Positions 39,196 through 52,536 of a stretch of 64,000 nucleotides of DNA are shown in pieces. This DNA is from Gautieria morchelliformis (Eukaryota; Basidiomycota; Agaricomycetes; Gomphales; Gomphaceae), in the NCBI GenBank assembly GCA_015179125.1, contig WHVA01000327.1, positions 1 through 64,000 on the forward strand, given 5' to 3'. The notes under the pieces are model-generated. The model did not search any database, was not told the DNA's origin, and was given only the letters and a program-made list of their open reading frames with translations. A program made the position numbers and the translations under genes. Each line of letters opens with the position of its first letter. Within the stretch, counting starts at the first letter, position 1.

Positions 39196-41860
39196 ATGGC
39201 TTCGAACCTCACCGCAGGAGCAGGCGCGGCTGAGGCTGGATCTGAATCTGGTGAGCGCGCACGCCGCAAGCCACGGCATCGCTCCAAGCCCAAATTGAAG
39301 CCAGAGGACCTTGGCCTTGGGGAGACGGGGAACGTGCACGACGCTGCTTCGACCTTTGCAGGCGTGGAGTATCCTGGTCTCGTGATGACTGGGCTGGACG
39401 GCCGTAAGACCAACACATCCAGTGCGACCAATACGACAAGTGGGACAAGTACACCAAGTAATAACCCACCCGTCCCCTCGTCTTCAGCATCCCCCGAGAG
39501 AGGTCCCAATGACGCGGGCCCATCTCACCTTCCTCATTCTCTAGCATCCCGTCTCTCTCACCCACTACCCCCTGACGCAGACACAAACAAAACAACCAAC
39601 GCTTCCTCCTCAACAGACTCAACGGGGCCGGGAGCTGCCAGTACTTCTATGGGCTTCACGACAGGCGCGGACTTCATCCCATTCGACTTTTCTGATGAGG
39701 AGGTGGCGGAGGAGGCGGCGGAGGAGGATGGGGAGCTAATGCTTCCCGTTCCGTCTCCTGGTAAGGGCAAGGGTCGGGACCGTCCCGAATTGGACGTGGA
39801 TGTGCGCGAAGGGCAGAAACAGAATGGGCTGAAGCGTTCGGCGGAGATGATGGAGGAAGATGGGTATGCCAATAAGAAGCAGAGGACGGATGCGTCGTCG
39901 AGGCTGACGCCGTGGGCGCGCGATGTGGATTGGGATAATTGTCGTAACCTTGCTGAATTGTGCGTGTATGCCTTATATTCTCTGTGTTTCTGGCAATGGC
40001 ACGCGCTGATGTAGTTGGCTTGTTAAGGCTGCACCAGGAAGTCGCAGCTTTCGTAAGGTATATATCTCCCACACCCGAGGAACACGAGGTCCGGGGTATG
40101 GTTATCACTATTATCAGTCGTGCTATCCAGAGCACCTGGCCAGACGCCCGCATATCCCCCTTCGGAAGCTACGAAACGAAGCTATACCTTCCCCTTGGGT
40201 ATGCTCCCTTGCCTCAGCTTAGCTATCCGCCGTTAAACGTTGATGCGATGTGCGTTATGCAGTGATATCGACTTGGTCGTTGAGTCACGCATGATGGAAA
40301 ATTACGAGAAGCGACAAGTGTTGCATAAACTTGCGCAGGTTCTACGCAAGGAAAATATAACGGATAACGTGCAGGTCATTGCTAAGGCCAAGGTTCCCAT
40401 TGTCAAGTTCGTTACTAGTCATGGTGCGTACCATGTTTGGTATGCCCAGTATGGTGATCAATAGCATTGATGGTTGGGTGATGGGCCAGGTCGGTTTGCG
40501 GTGGATATCAGCTTGAATCAGGGTAATGGTGTGAAAGCGGGACGCATCGTGAACAGACTGTTGAAACAACTCCCGGCCTTGCAGTCGTTGGTCATGGTGA
40601 TCAAGTTGTTCCTCAGTCAGCGCAGCTTGAACGAAGTTTACACAGGTGGCTTAGGTAGCTACGCCATTGTCTGTATGGCCGTTAGTTTCTTGCAGGTACG
40701 TGATTCCTACGTCTTGGTGGCATTTGTCCTTGTCTGGCTTTCGTGCCATTCCTCGGCGGACGATATCTATGTGCTTGATGTTTGTTGTCTGACAGACACA
40801 CCCTTTCATCTCAGATGCATCCGAAAATTAGAGCAGGCGAGATCAATCCTTCCGAAAACCTAGGGGTGCTCGTGATGGAGTTCTTCGAGCTCTACGGGCA
40901 CTACTTCAACTACGAGAACACGGGAATCTCGCTCCGGCACGGTGGGACGTACTTTAACAAACTAGCAAGGGGATGGAGTGACTTCCGACGCCCGTCCTTG
41001 TTATCGATTGAGGATCCGCTCGACAGCTGTATGTCATGTCAAGACGAGATTGGTTAGCTTCTAATCGTTGACGGTGTTCCAGCGAACGACATTTCAAAGA
41101 GTTCATTCAATATGACACGGATTCGAAAGATCATGGCGGGCGCTCATGAAGTCCTCGCAGCCGTGGCGCTTACGCGCAGTCGGATTTTGATGTCCAAAGC
41201 TAGGGGACAGTACACGGACCTGCGTGGGTCGTATGGCAAAGCTCGTGAGGATGATGATCAAAGTATTTTGGGTAGCGTCATGGGCGTCACACAAGAGGTG
41301 AATTTCGAAGTGACCCTGTCATAGCTTGTCTAATATTTTTATAGACGCTCAATCATCGCCGGATGGTGAAACAGTTGTACGAGCAGAGTACTTTGCACAA
41401 CCTATTGGGGCTTCCACGGTCCCGGCCACCAGAAACGACTGCTCCCCGTGGGCCCTCCGGAATTAGTCATACCCCTCCTCGTCACCAATCTCGAAGGGCG
41501 GTCGAGTTGGCTTGGGGTGAGGCTGACATGGAGGTTGAAGAAACGGAAGAGGATTTACTGCCTCGTCTCAATGCCCCTGATGCGGAGGAAGAGAGTCGGT
41601 ATTCTACAAGATACCCGAGAAAGCGACGACGGGTCGATTCACCCAAAACGAACGGCACACGAGCGGATGCTGTGTTCGTGGAAGCGAGTGAGGAGGACGA
41701 GCAGTTCGTTCCCGAGATTGCGCCGCATTCCTCTTCTTCGAGGATATCCAGAGAAGGGTCGGTACACCTTCGTGATGCGCGTGATGGCAGAGCAGAGGCG
41801 AGACGAGCTTATTGGGCATCTAAGGGGATGTCTGGCGGAGGTTTAGAAGAGAGTGATTGA
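39196..41860 (+). CDS. TRF4: Non-canonical poly(A) polymerase, TRF4/Cid14 type
   Basis: Seven exons (39,196-39,959; 40,028-40,198; 40,263-40,423; 40,490-40,695; 40,815-41,028; 41,083-41,297; 41,345-41,860) sum to 748 residues in frame. The N-terminal 240 residues are acidic and disordered. The nucleotidyltransferase core follows: LHQEVAAFVRYISPTPEE, FGSYETKLYLPLGDIDLVVE (G-S and D-x-D catalytic motif, with the DID codons right after intron 2), RFAVDISLNQGNG (third Asp), then the PAP-associated domain (LGVLVMEFFELYGHYFNY). In yeasts this enzyme tags nuclear RNAs for the exosome as part of TRAMP. The C-terminal tail is basic then acidic (RYPRKRRRV). Confidence 0.95.
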
Positions 41861-42068
41861 CTGTATGTACTTCATTGTGTAGAAATCCGGGTTGGTTGAG
41901 TCCCTGTGATGGCATTACGGAGGGCCGAAGCGGGCGTCTGTATGACGGAAGCTCATCGCCACTTGAAGGGCGCCATGATGTCCTGATTCTCTCAGCTTCG
42001 GTTTTCACTCATCCTTACCACCCTCACCACACTTTCTTTTCTTGTCGTTCGTCGACTTTTCTTGAGCA

Positions 42069-44182
42069 ATGTAAGCCGCAGCATCTCACATCACAGTTTG
42101 TTGATCTTAGTAGTATGTTATGTTTAAATATGCAGGGCGACAGGACCTTCCACACTGAAAGAGCGGATTGCTGCGCTGCAGCAGCGTGGAGCGTCGCCAC
42201 AGCCGACTTCACCACCGCGATCGCGTACACCCAGCTCGTCAAAAACTACGGGGGGGCTTCGTGACAAGATTGCTCGGTTCGAGGAGAAGGGCGGGACCCC
42301 GATTCCTCGAGGTACGTTGTTTCCTGGGCCTGTGGTCTGTTTCGATATATTAAGGCCGGCGAGCAGGAAGTTTTGGCTTGGGCATGCCCCCCCAACAGGC
42401 GGGCAAGCGGAACAATGAGCTATGGGGCAACCGAATACCATCTATGCCTTCTGGCAACAGTACCGGCTCATTGCGCCGGTCAGCGACGCTTTCAGTGACT
42501 ACTTCAGGAAGAGCTAGGCGTGTTTCTGCGTCGGATGTACAGCTTGGCTTTTTACAAACGTCGGATAAGGCATTGGAATCCTCGTCAGTGAGGCAGCCTA
42601 TGGTAGTGGAAGAGGATGGCTGTAAGGGGTCGGATATGCTCAGCTCATTGGACATTGCAACCCCGGTGACGACTTCGTCGTCCTTAGCTGGTCGCGGTTT
42701 CGGTCAGTCAGCCTCTTCGCCAGAGAGATCTACATTACCCCAGCGCGACCAAGATCAAACTGGGATGGGGGAGAATCGAGACCTGCCTAGTGTAGTGGTT
42801 TCTTCTGATCCTATATCCGGTCTTGACACAGATGATACGGGTACATCGCAATCTGTGCCAGAAGACGATTTGGCGACTGCACCTGCAAATGATGCAGTTG
42901 AGGGTTGCTGCAACTCAAACCCCGATTACACACCACTCCCGGACGCTGATAACAATCAAATACCTACGACAGTCGAAGAACACCTGTCGTCATCGCTGGA
43001 CGCAAATCAATCTGAAGCACCGAGAAAAGCAGACGAGACTCTGTTCAACGCCCACGTTTCTCCTTTGTCGGACATCAGCCAACTTGAAGTCCCTTTGGAG
43101 GTTGTTCCGGTTGGATCGTCTCCTGCTCCGGCTCATTTTGCCAACGACCAACCAGTGCCTCCGGAGCCACTGGTGACCGTCGATGAAGAACTATCGCATG
43201 GCACGGACGGTAATTTGTCAGTTCCCTATGACACCCTTTTATTTTCTAGTCCGCCAGGTGATTCGCCAACCGCGCTTGAAACGACCGGTGTCGAAGAACC
43301 AGAGAACAATGGGAAGTGTTCTGGGAAGCCTGTCATTTTGGATGATCAATTCGTTGCCTTAACTGAAGCCAATCCGCCCAGACACCCCGCCGAATTCGCC
43401 ACATCTTTTACTACTCAATCGCACACGGAGTATCCGTCGTTGTCTCCGTCATTGTCTTATGATTCTTCCCTCCCCCCAGGAAATATTGTTCCGTCGTCAG
43501 ATGTCGGACCTGGCTCTCAGCCTGTAGTACATTCAGATCAGTCCCCACATAGCGAATCTTCCGCGTTTGTTTCTACCATGTCCAGCACAACACTTGATTC
43601 TTCGTCGACGTTGGACACGTCTTACTTAATAGGTTGGTTCGTTTCTGCTTTCAGTAGCGTCTCAAACTAGTAACTAACAATCTGTTTCCCTGTACACTAG
43701 TAGATCCACATAATCTGGCGGTTACCGACTGCGAATCCCAAATGCCCTCCGAAACCTCCCCGGGTTCACTCTCAGTCACATCCACGCCAGTTCCCCAGGC
43801 ATTTTGCGAGTCACCACCCCTTGCGTCACCCATCTTGGATGCGTTTCCCGATGTCCCACAACATGTTCCATCAACACCGGGCCCAGGACAGGCACGCGCC
43901 GTTTCCAGTCACCGTCCTTCAACTGATCGCGGCAGCACAAGCAGCACCAAGTCAACTCCTTCTCTTTCATTTTCCATTGCATCTTCGTCAACAGGCTCTC
44001 CAACGTCGGCTTCTATTGCCACGCCGCAGCTCCCTCCAGACTCCCGCCGTCCCGCAGCCGCTTTGCAACGCGCCAAGTCACAAAGTAGGCCAATTTCCTT
44101 TGTCCCATCTTTGTATGACGATGATTCGGACGAGGAGGAGGCCGGGTGGGCAAATGTGGTAGTAACAAGGCGCTATTACTAG
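42069..44182 (+). CDS. Large disordered protein with an intron-split start codon
   Basis: The model gives 641 residues: AT at 42,069-42,070, intron 42,071-42,135 (GTAAGC...ATGCAG), then G and exon 42,136-42,311, intron, exon 42,367-43,632, intron, exon 43,701-44,182. All phases agree. The start reads MATGPSTLKERIAALQQ, then LRDKIARFEEKGG and PIPRGSFGLGMPP. Such short helical motifs before a G-S-F-G-x-G sequence recur in fungal scaffold-like proteins, but I cannot name the family. The rest is Ser/Thr/Pro/Asp-rich and probably unstructured, ending PSLYDDDSDEEEAGWANVVV. It lies 0.2 kb downstream of TRF4 on the same strand and is convergent with HOP1. Confidence 0.75.
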
Positions 44183-44403
44183 GTTGTAACAAGTTCGTCA
44201 CTACGAAGTACCTTCTGTTCTTTTTTTAACTGCCATACCAGTATTATATGATATCTTCTACTATCGCACTCGAAAGTATATCGTCATCGTAACATAACAG
44301 TATCACCAAGTCACAAGTAGGAAATACATCAGCTGGCGTAAGTGATGGAATGATTGTGAGCAGCAAAAGCGACGAGGCGAAGGGATTAAAGCACAAAGCC
44401 GAG

Positions 44404-47400
44404 CTAGTCATCCAAACCGATACCAGGGCCGATAGAGATTTTGATGCGTTTGCTGGACGCGGATGCCTCTTCATCGTCAGTTTTTCTCTTCGACACCGCT
44501 TGGTTGGGGTTGGCAGTCGCACTTTGGCGATTCTCTTGTTTGGAGGATTGTTTGGATTCAGACTGTACCTTAGACTCTTGTGCTTGGCGAACATCGGGAA
44601 CGTTGAAAGTCTGTGTTTTCAAGGCTCGGCTGCTTGCGCCTGTGAGTTTGATCTGCGAACGGATCAGTACTGGACATATACGACTCGACGTTACAAACCA
44701 TGCCCAGAAGACTCCCTTCCTTAGCAGGTTGAAAGTAATCTTGAAATTTCTTGCTAGTCATTGCTTCCGGGACAGGAGAGTATTTTGCTCTTTTGATGTT
44801 CTTCCTGGCCTTCTGTTTACCTTTGCCCTTGCGAGAGGAAATTCCTCGTGACTCGAGAAAGCCTATACTGTCGGTTTCCGAGGTCTGAAGAGCAATAAAC
44901 CCTGCAGATTAATCATATGGGATATCACATGTCTCGGTCAAAGAGAAAAGAGGCAGAGGGGGAGGGTAACCTTCTGCTTCAAGACGTTTCCAAGTTTGAC
45001 CAGCCGTCGACACCTCCGATCCTTAGAGCTTAAATAAAGAAGATTACCAAACCCCAAGTCGATAAAAAAATTACCTAACAGTTGTTTAAAATGGGTTACA
45101 TTCTCAGGTTGGTGTACTTCGACTATCTTGAGCGCCCGCCTGACCAGCCAAAGATGGCTTAATTTATGAGAACAAACATGAAAGCTTTAGTCTCATACCT
45201 AAATAAGCTGAGGTCTTTAAACTTCGCAATGTACTCTGATGTGAGATTGCGTGAGTCCAACACCTCAATCTGCGGGTCATTTCTAAGTCGGCAACTAAAG
45301 CAACGAAAGACGCGAGGTAGGCGAGCGTCGTCTGCAGAATGGTACCTGGATATGACAGTGAAATACAGCGTCTATGTCGTAGACCCCGAATGTCATACCC
45401 CATGCACCTTGATCGTACGTCTCCTCAACGTCATACTTGTATGTATAATAGTCATGAAATGCTCACCAAACATGTAACCATCTCCCGCAGGGGCCCTCGC
45501 ACTGACAAGCACCACAGTCCTCTTCCTCCTGAAAGAGCGAGTTGAATGAGTGCGGCCGCATGAGTGCCATATGTTATGGCAAGACTCACGTGAACACCAC
45601 AGTCGCAATCATTCACAATCGAGCTCACAACTGATGGGACGACCTTTACGGGATTCGGTGTATCTGAGCAGGGCGACGCCATGGTTTGATCTTCGCTGGT
45701 TCCACTGCGGAAGAACTTTGTGGGAGTTTCCATTGTATGGACGTCAACTGGTTGCTGTGTCTCCATGTCTACAGTCCGAGTACTCGCGTCAAGACACGTT
45801 ATGGGAAGCATAATATTACTCACCAAGCACTTCCATGCGTTCAGTATCACAAATGTTGGATTGATCTTCCTGGGCATCACGTTGTTTCAAAAGGTCCTGT
45901 AAAGGTTGGGCCTCGACGCCCTTGCTTAGCATAGTTTCCTGGGGATCGACAGTAGAACGAGCGACAGGAGAGGGAGAAGGATCGGTCAAAGGAGATTCGG
46001 GACGGGGGGTTGGGTCTACGATCTGAGTTGCCTGATTGCCCACGTTAGCAAAAATGTTCTTTCCAACAATATCCACGCTCAGTATGTTAACAGAAGGGAG
46101 AAAAATAATATTACGGTTTTCTTGATATTGTTTGGTTCATCTTCCTTCATGCCCGGATACACGATCGGTGACTCATACGATTCACTGTCGCCCATGGCAT
46201 TTATTTCAACGACCGTACCGTTTGCACGCCGTATTCCTGTAGGCTGTTGGCTTAGAGAAATTCCGGCCATTGGTCCTTGGTACTCCGGATCGTCCTCCCC
46301 GTCAGCGTCGAGATAATCACTTTTAGGATTAACAAATGCCTCCGCATCCCAGACGACTCTCCTGAGTAGTGCGTCTTCTCGTTGAACTTCTATTAGCTTT
46401 TTACGGTCTGCGAGAGTCATGGCCTGCGTAGCCAAATACGAGCTGTCTTCATGATTAACCAGGTCGTCAAACCTTGCACCATCATTGTCACCACTTTGAG
46501 GTATTAAATCGGAGACAGAGCCAATATGCATCTCCAACCTGTTGTCTCATTTAGATGAGAAAAGCGACAACAAGAAGAAAATTACCCATGGTAAGGGGTA
46601 ACGAGCGAACCAATACTCATTTTTTCTGGGATTTCCTTGGTCGAGTGGGTTGTGAAAAAGTACTTATTAGCTGAGTTTCCCGGGGAAAAATGAGGCGGTT
46701 CATAGTTCTCGGGAACGTGATCCACGTAGAAGACCTTGAAAGTGGCGAAGCGACGTCCTGTTGAGCATAACCTTAGTGACTATATATACATAAGGTTGCG
46801 AAACCGTGACACACTTGGAAGAGCATTCAATGTTTGTATTGCGGCTATGAGACTCCTGACTAGGTTCTGGCAATGAAGCAGGTGAATGCGGAAATCTAAG
46901 ACCAAAACTATTGCGCATGCCTTGACGCTCTGCTTGACATCACCAAGGGTAGGCGCCTTACCCTTTGCCATAGCTTCGGCTACAGGGTCGACTTTGATGG
47001 CGGATCGGGAGTTCAATGACATTTTATTTAGTTTTTCACCAAGCGTCATGATCGGAACTTTTGAGGTAGTTCCAGGTACCGTAAGATACTGGCAAGAGGC
47101 GCAGGTGCAAACTTTCAGCCTCAACGAAAGGAAGACATATAAGGCTGTCACTCACAGAGAAGTTGAAGGTATAAGCTTCAATGACGCTGTGTAAACAGGT
47201 TGTCAGCATACGCGAGTCAGAGTCATGGATAATTGAAGACTTTTCCGGATCTTTATCATCCTGCAAAACGAAAGAGTGCATGCATTAAATCGTGCACACA
47301 CAAGGACTAACACGAAATGTCAACAACCAAGTAGACCGCAAAGATGAAACTCCGAAGGTATTGCTTTTCCAATGCATCAAAGATTCCTTCCTCCTGGGTA

Positions 47401-48000
47401 AATTCAATAAGAAATACTGATCCTAAAAGCAGCCTAAACCAAACCAGATATTCCAGCAGCTTGTCTCCTTCTTTAGTCCAGCCCTTTTTTATTGTCTTAA
47501 GCTTGACGGAACCTGATGGGAGAGGCTTTTTTTCGAAAGACAGGCTGCTATCTTGCGAAGCAGGCTGAGAGGATGATGGGCTCCCAGATGAAGTGAGATG
47601 AGCTGAAATAGTATAAATATTTGATTTCCTCACGACAAAGCGACAAACCTTCGGTGAAATTCTCGTCAGGAAGCAGCCCTCTGCGGTAGGAAGCTCAGCA
47701 TGCGGGCATCCGTATCACAAGGGGGTCGCATATATAACAAAGATATTTTAGCGCATATACGAAGACAGAAAGACAGCATTGAATTAAAACGCTGACATGC
47801 AGCTAACAAGATGGAATGCGTAGCAGGAAGGATGAAGCTCGCCTCAGATAGGTAACACATCCAAATCCAGCCCGAAGCAAGGTCTGGACGACTTGAAGAC
47901 TTTGGCTCGCAGTGATAGCGCGCTGACACCAATGAGTGAGGACTGAGACAAGTCAGGAGGTGGTTTAGAAGCATGCCTGTTGAACACGTTGATGCTGCAT
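44404..48000 (-). CDS. HOP1: HORMA-domain meiotic axis protein
   Basis: The HORMA domain is spread over several exons from 48,000 leftward: ITASQSLQVVQTLLRAGFG, CVTYLR, RGLLPDENFTEG, GIFDALEKQYLRSFIFAVYL, IEAYTFNFS, VPIMTLGEKLNKMSLN, KGKAPTLGDVKQSVK, RRFATFKVFYVDHVPENYEP and STKEIPEKMSIGSLV. HOP1 coats meiotic chromosome axes, recruits partners through the HORMA safety belt and promotes double-strand breaks and checkpoint signalling. A middle acidic region follows (46,537-45,816), then Cys-rich pieces (CGACQCEGP near 45,500; HSADDARLPRVFRCFSC near 45,300) resembling a PHD-type zinc finger, and a basic C-terminus (SKRKTDDEE ... SKRIKISIGPGIGLDD). The first-exon splice (MQHQ|LLTHWCQRA) and the last one are uncertain. 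Confidence 0.88.
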
Positions 48001-48197
48001 TATGTGAAGCTCGGAACCTGATCTAGCAGTGAGGTTGAATAGGTGGAGTTGACCGGAGTCACAATTATTATAAGTACGCGTTCTGATCACGTGACCATGG
48101 AGTGCAACTCAATTTGATTGATATAACACAAGCAGGGTCTAACAAAGGTCTAACAAGGGAATGACAAGGGAATGAAGTCTACCCTTGCCTTTTATCA

Positions 48198-50495
48198 TTA
48201 ATCTCTAAGGCTTGGATGCAAGATTTGTTGATGGAGCGCTTTCCCTGCCGGTACCTATAATACAAATCAAGCGGTTAATCGGCAAACTGCAACAGTAGCA
48301 AGAAATGGCAGACCATCGGGAATACATGCTCGTTCGGCTCCACCATACACTCCATTAGCACAGGTTTCGAGTTGTCGTATTCCAAAAATTCCTTCATCTT
48401 TTCTGGCAAGTCCTCCTTGCTTGTGACGCGCAAACCATGAACACGCATAGATTTGGCCAGCATCACGAAGTCGGGGTTGGACATCTCCGTGTGGGAATAC
48501 CGCGAGTCAAAGAAGAGATCTGCGGAAACGATCAGAAGGAGCCAGAGGATACAAATGATACTGAATCGGATAACATACCTTGCCATTGGTAAACCATTCC
48601 TTGTACACCGTTGTTCAACACCAAGCATTTCACGCCAACCTTGTATTGCGCTGCGGTAGCCAATTCCATAGCAGTCATACTCAAGGATGCATCACCATCA
48701 ATATCTATAACAATTTTGTCAGGTGCGCCGACCTTGCATCCAATCGCAGCTGGGAGGCCGAAACCCATGGTCTGTCAGAGAATGAGCACAATCCAGTGCC
48801 AGAACATTATCAAAATGGCGATAACACACCCCCAGTCCACCTGAAGAGATCATAGTCCGTGGATGAGTCCATCGATAAAACTGTGCAGCCCACATCTGAT
48901 GTTGCCCAACGCCGGTAGTGATAATGACATCCTCCTTTCGGCCTACTGTCTGCCTGTCCAATTCTTGGATTATCTCTTGTGCCTTCATTATGCCCCCAAT
49001 AGTGCTTGGGGTATATGTGAACGGGTAGGCTTTCTTCCACGCCTTGATGTCAGAAAACCACTCGACACGTGGCGAAGGGCGGATGAGGGGAACCAAAGAC
49101 GCAAGGTTCGCTACAACATCCCCGAGTACAGGAATGGAGGCATCAATAACCTTATTCACATTCTTGGGCATGATTTCGAAGTGAATGATACCACCTCGAC
49201 CCTGTTGGGCAGCGGCACGTGCAGCCGGAGCAAATGCTACATCGCATGAGCGTGATCCACTAAGCAAACCAGGAGAACATACCATCTACTTTTCCTGTAG
49301 TTCGATCGTCGAACCGTGCGCCGAGAGCGACGATAACATCTGCCTGTTGCATAGCGAGATTGGCGTAGGCACTGCCATGCATACCCAACATGTGCAGACT
49401 TCGTTCATTTAGCTCATCAAAGGCACCAAGGCCATGTAAAGTTGTGGTAACAGGTATGTTACCGTCCTTTGATAGTTGTTGGAGAAGTTGAGGGCCCAGT
49501 GGGGACGACAGCACGCCATGTCCCGCGTAGATGACGGGCCGTTGGGCTTGATTGATCATATCAGCTGCCTGTTGGATCAATTCCTTGTCCGTCGAGGCGG
49601 GAAAATGGTTAGAGGGTACTTGGTGGCTAACAGCCTTTTGGGGGATAGCATTGCGTAAAATTCCAGCAGTAATATCTTTGGGAAGGTCAACGAGAACAGG
49701 GCCCGGACGTCCGGAGGTTGCAATTTTAAAGGCCTCGTTAATGCGTCGGGGGAGCTCCGCGATATCCTTGATCATCACGTTCCACTTCGTGCAACTGCGT
49801 GAGATGCCCACCACGTCTGCCTCTTGGAATGCATCTGAACCAATGGCGCTCGTCGCAACTTGACCACTGAATACAACGAGAGCTACGCCATCACTTAAGG
49901 CATCTTGCATTGCTGTAATGACATTGGTCGCACCCGGACCAGAGGTGACGAGAACAACACCCGGCCTGCCGGTAACACGGGCGTATCCTTCAGCCATATG
50001 TCCCGCACCTTGCTCATGCCGAGGAAGGACGAATTCGAAATGTTTGGAGTTGTAAATGGCATCAAAAACAGGGAGGATAGCACCTCCAGGGTAACCAAAT
50101 ACATGCTTGACGCCATGGCGAAGCATCATTTCATGGAATATCTGACCGCCTGACATACCAACAAACGTGGAGTCAATCGCTTGGGGCGTTGCAGTTTTGA
50201 GGAGAGGTTGAGGTGAGGACTGGGGTGCTGGAGTGGTCGATGGCAGCTGTTGAAAGCCTGGTGCAGGCATCGGTCGTCTGGATAGCATGGTCATTACCAC
50301 AATCCTTGCACCAAGGACAATAGGTCTGCGAAAATGAACTCACACATCGACATTAGCAGAGGCACCTTTTGCAGAGGAACGACTGATACATCGAACATGT
50401 TTCCGAACAGAGGATTTTGTGTCAACCGCTCGAGCCCATTGCAAAACAGCAGAGTTTTTTGTTGACCCAACGACGACGCGAGTAGAGAGTGCCAT
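48198..50495 (-). CDS. ILV2: Acetolactate synthase catalytic subunit
   Basis: This ThDP-dependent mitochondrial enzyme condenses two pyruvates (or pyruvate and 2-oxobutyrate) in valine, leucine and isoleucine synthesis. Exon 1 (from 50,495) encodes an Arg/Ser-rich transit peptide ([15 protein letters not shown]). The ThDP-binding Glu lies in [17 protein letters not shown]. The domain order is standard: [46 protein letters not shown], then [17 protein letters not shown] and the [16 protein letters not shown]...LNN magnesium/ThDP motif. The end is [19 protein letters not shown]. Introns lie near 50,345-50,310, 49,285-49,240, 48,830-48,780, 48,585-48,520 and 48,330-48,265. The protein is about 670 residues and appears intact. 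Confidence 0.96.
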
Positions 50496-51351
50496 TTAAC
50501 GAGTGAAAGAAGAAAGAAATGGTAGTAGGGATCGAGTCGAGTCGATATGACTCCCTAAAAAGGGTCACGTGGGCACAAGCATATTTGAGCCCGACACTAG
50601 CCGACTGACTAAAACGCTCCACCTCCAGCTGTCCAGAGCTTCGCCTGGTTGCCGAGAAAATCTTCGGGAGAGAAACTTCTGGGGCCTGGGCCTGCAGCAC
50701 TGCACAGATGTCCCAACGGCCGTCGATCTTTCCACAGGGAAAATAAATGCTGATAGTAGATGAGACTGCCCACCCACATCTGTTGGAGATTAATAGTAGC
50801 GGAGCCCAGACGGTCAGGGTGTACTTCTGGTATGTTTTAAAGAAATATTAATATTAGCATCTGAATCGACCAGGCTAATATCTTACGATCCAGTTTACTG
50901 ACATGTCGGCAACTGTCATGCGTTCGCATAAAATAGTCTAACTATCGCTCACTTGATGAAATTATTCCTGCGACACCGCGCTCTTCATCCGGTGGCAGCA
51001 GCGGCGTGACAGAGGAAGACACTCTGAACTCTACCTCTCGACCCCCCTGACATCATTCGACCTGGTTTACAACAACACGACTCAGAGCTCTACACCGTCC
51101 AATTGGCATCCGAAACAAGCAACTCTAATAGTCCAGTGTTGCAATGGGAAATACAAAAAAAACGAGAATATTGTCCATATCGCGATAATAAAGGTGATAG
51201 TGTAACGAGACGAACAGGCCAGCCATGCGCTCAGCAACGAGTCTGGTCAGAATACAAGCATAACTCTACAGAAGAGCGGTGGCAGCACAGAAGATACATT
51301 ATGAACGTAAGTTCTTTTCATGGAAGTGTTACCGTTATGTCATGACCAGAA
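50496..51351. other. Intergenic between ILV2 and the membrane-protein gene
   Basis: No supported gene. The plus-strand frame 51,103-51,345 has no motif. This region should hold the ILV2 promoter. Confidence 0.4.
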
Positions 51352-52232
51352 TCAGGAGGGCTCGTCATTCTGCCGATGTCCATACAGTCGTGCGTCGTGG
51401 GGGCGCAACATCGGGTCAACCTCTGAGGCAGTCCCCTCCTGGGAATACTGCGACGGCGCCTTCAACAGTGTGGGCTGAAGACCTTGAGAAGCCGGCCGTG
51501 CGTCGACAACAGGGTGTACAATGGCGCGGCGACCCCGTGTGGATGAGGGAGGGTGTGTAGCGTGCGAGAGGGGGGAAGGCCGGGATGGTACGTAGGCCCG
51601 TTCCATGTTCTGGCCCCGCAGCGACGACGGGGAACGGAGCGAGCCACGCGGAAGCGGCGGGGTCCGTGGGCGGGTGGGACCCGGAGATGGCGAGGTAGCT
51701 GGCGCCTTGCGTGGCGTCTGCTTCCCTTTGTCCCCATTGTTGTATACGTCGGACGAGTCGCCAGGGGAGGGGGTTTGAGGGAGGACGCTCTCTTCGCTAG
51801 AGCGCGAGGACGGCACGGGGGCAAAGGAGACGCTTTTTTGCGAGGACGCCATGGGATGGGTGCGGGGGAGGGAGTGCTTGGACGCATTCACGCTGGTGGT
51901 GCTCGGCCCGTCCTTCTTCAGCGCAGAGCGGAGACGCGGCTGTGGTCGTGCCATGCGTAGGGTTAGGGACTGCGAAAAGTATGTAGGCGTGAGATAGGTT
52001 ACCTCTTTCCGTCTCTTCCTTTCTATCAATTTTCCCCACCAAATCCATCCACCGATTGCGGCCAGGGCGAGAAAGACACCCCCAAGTAGACCGCCTATGA
52101 TGGCACCTATAGGTATGGGGACGCTGCCCGACGAGGACGACGAGGTTGCAGTTGGACCGCCACCTGCAAAGATGGTCGTGGTGATGATTTGCGGCGCCCG
52201 TGGGCTGCCAGCGAAAGTGCGAGACAGTGGCA
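51352..52232 (-). CDS. Single-pass membrane protein with basic Ser/Pro-rich tail
   Basis: I take the ATG at 52,232 (MPLSRTFAGSPRAPQII); upstream in-frame codons lack support. A short Thr/Ser-rich outer segment (TATSSSSSGSVPIPIG) precedes one membrane helix (AIIGGLLGGVFLALAAIGGW, then IWW) and a stop-transfer KLIERKRRKE. The cytoplasmic tail is Ser/Pro/Arg-rich. The layout resembles small Mid2/Axl2-like wall-sensor proteins of agaricomycetes, although there is no classical signal peptide. A 33-bp GTAACC...CGCAG segment after RRKE may be an intron or coding, as both keep the frame. About 293 residues. Confidence 0.65.
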
Positions 52233-52536
52233 TTGTGAGAGTGAGATGAAGCAGCAGACTTGAACGTGAGAGGGCGTGATGTTGGAGCGTGAAGAGGCAA
52301 CGTTGTACAGGACACGGCGCGGAGGGCGCAAGGCCAGCAGGAACCTCGCCCGGGTCCAACACTTACTGTAATGCCTAATCAAGCTTGCTTCTTAGCGCTG
52401 GGGACGAGGACAGACTTTGTCAACATAAGTATGTCTCTTATCCGTTCATCATATTAATTGCATTCCTTATGAGTCCTCTAAACTAGGCACCCGGCAGCGG
52501 GTGGTCGTTACCATCAAGGCCGTGGGCCTCCCTGCA

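Noticed and set aside
51553-51960. Plus-strand ORF of 135 codons rich in Gly/Arg
   Set aside because: Antisense to the Ser/Pro/Arg-rich tail of the single-pass membrane protein gene.
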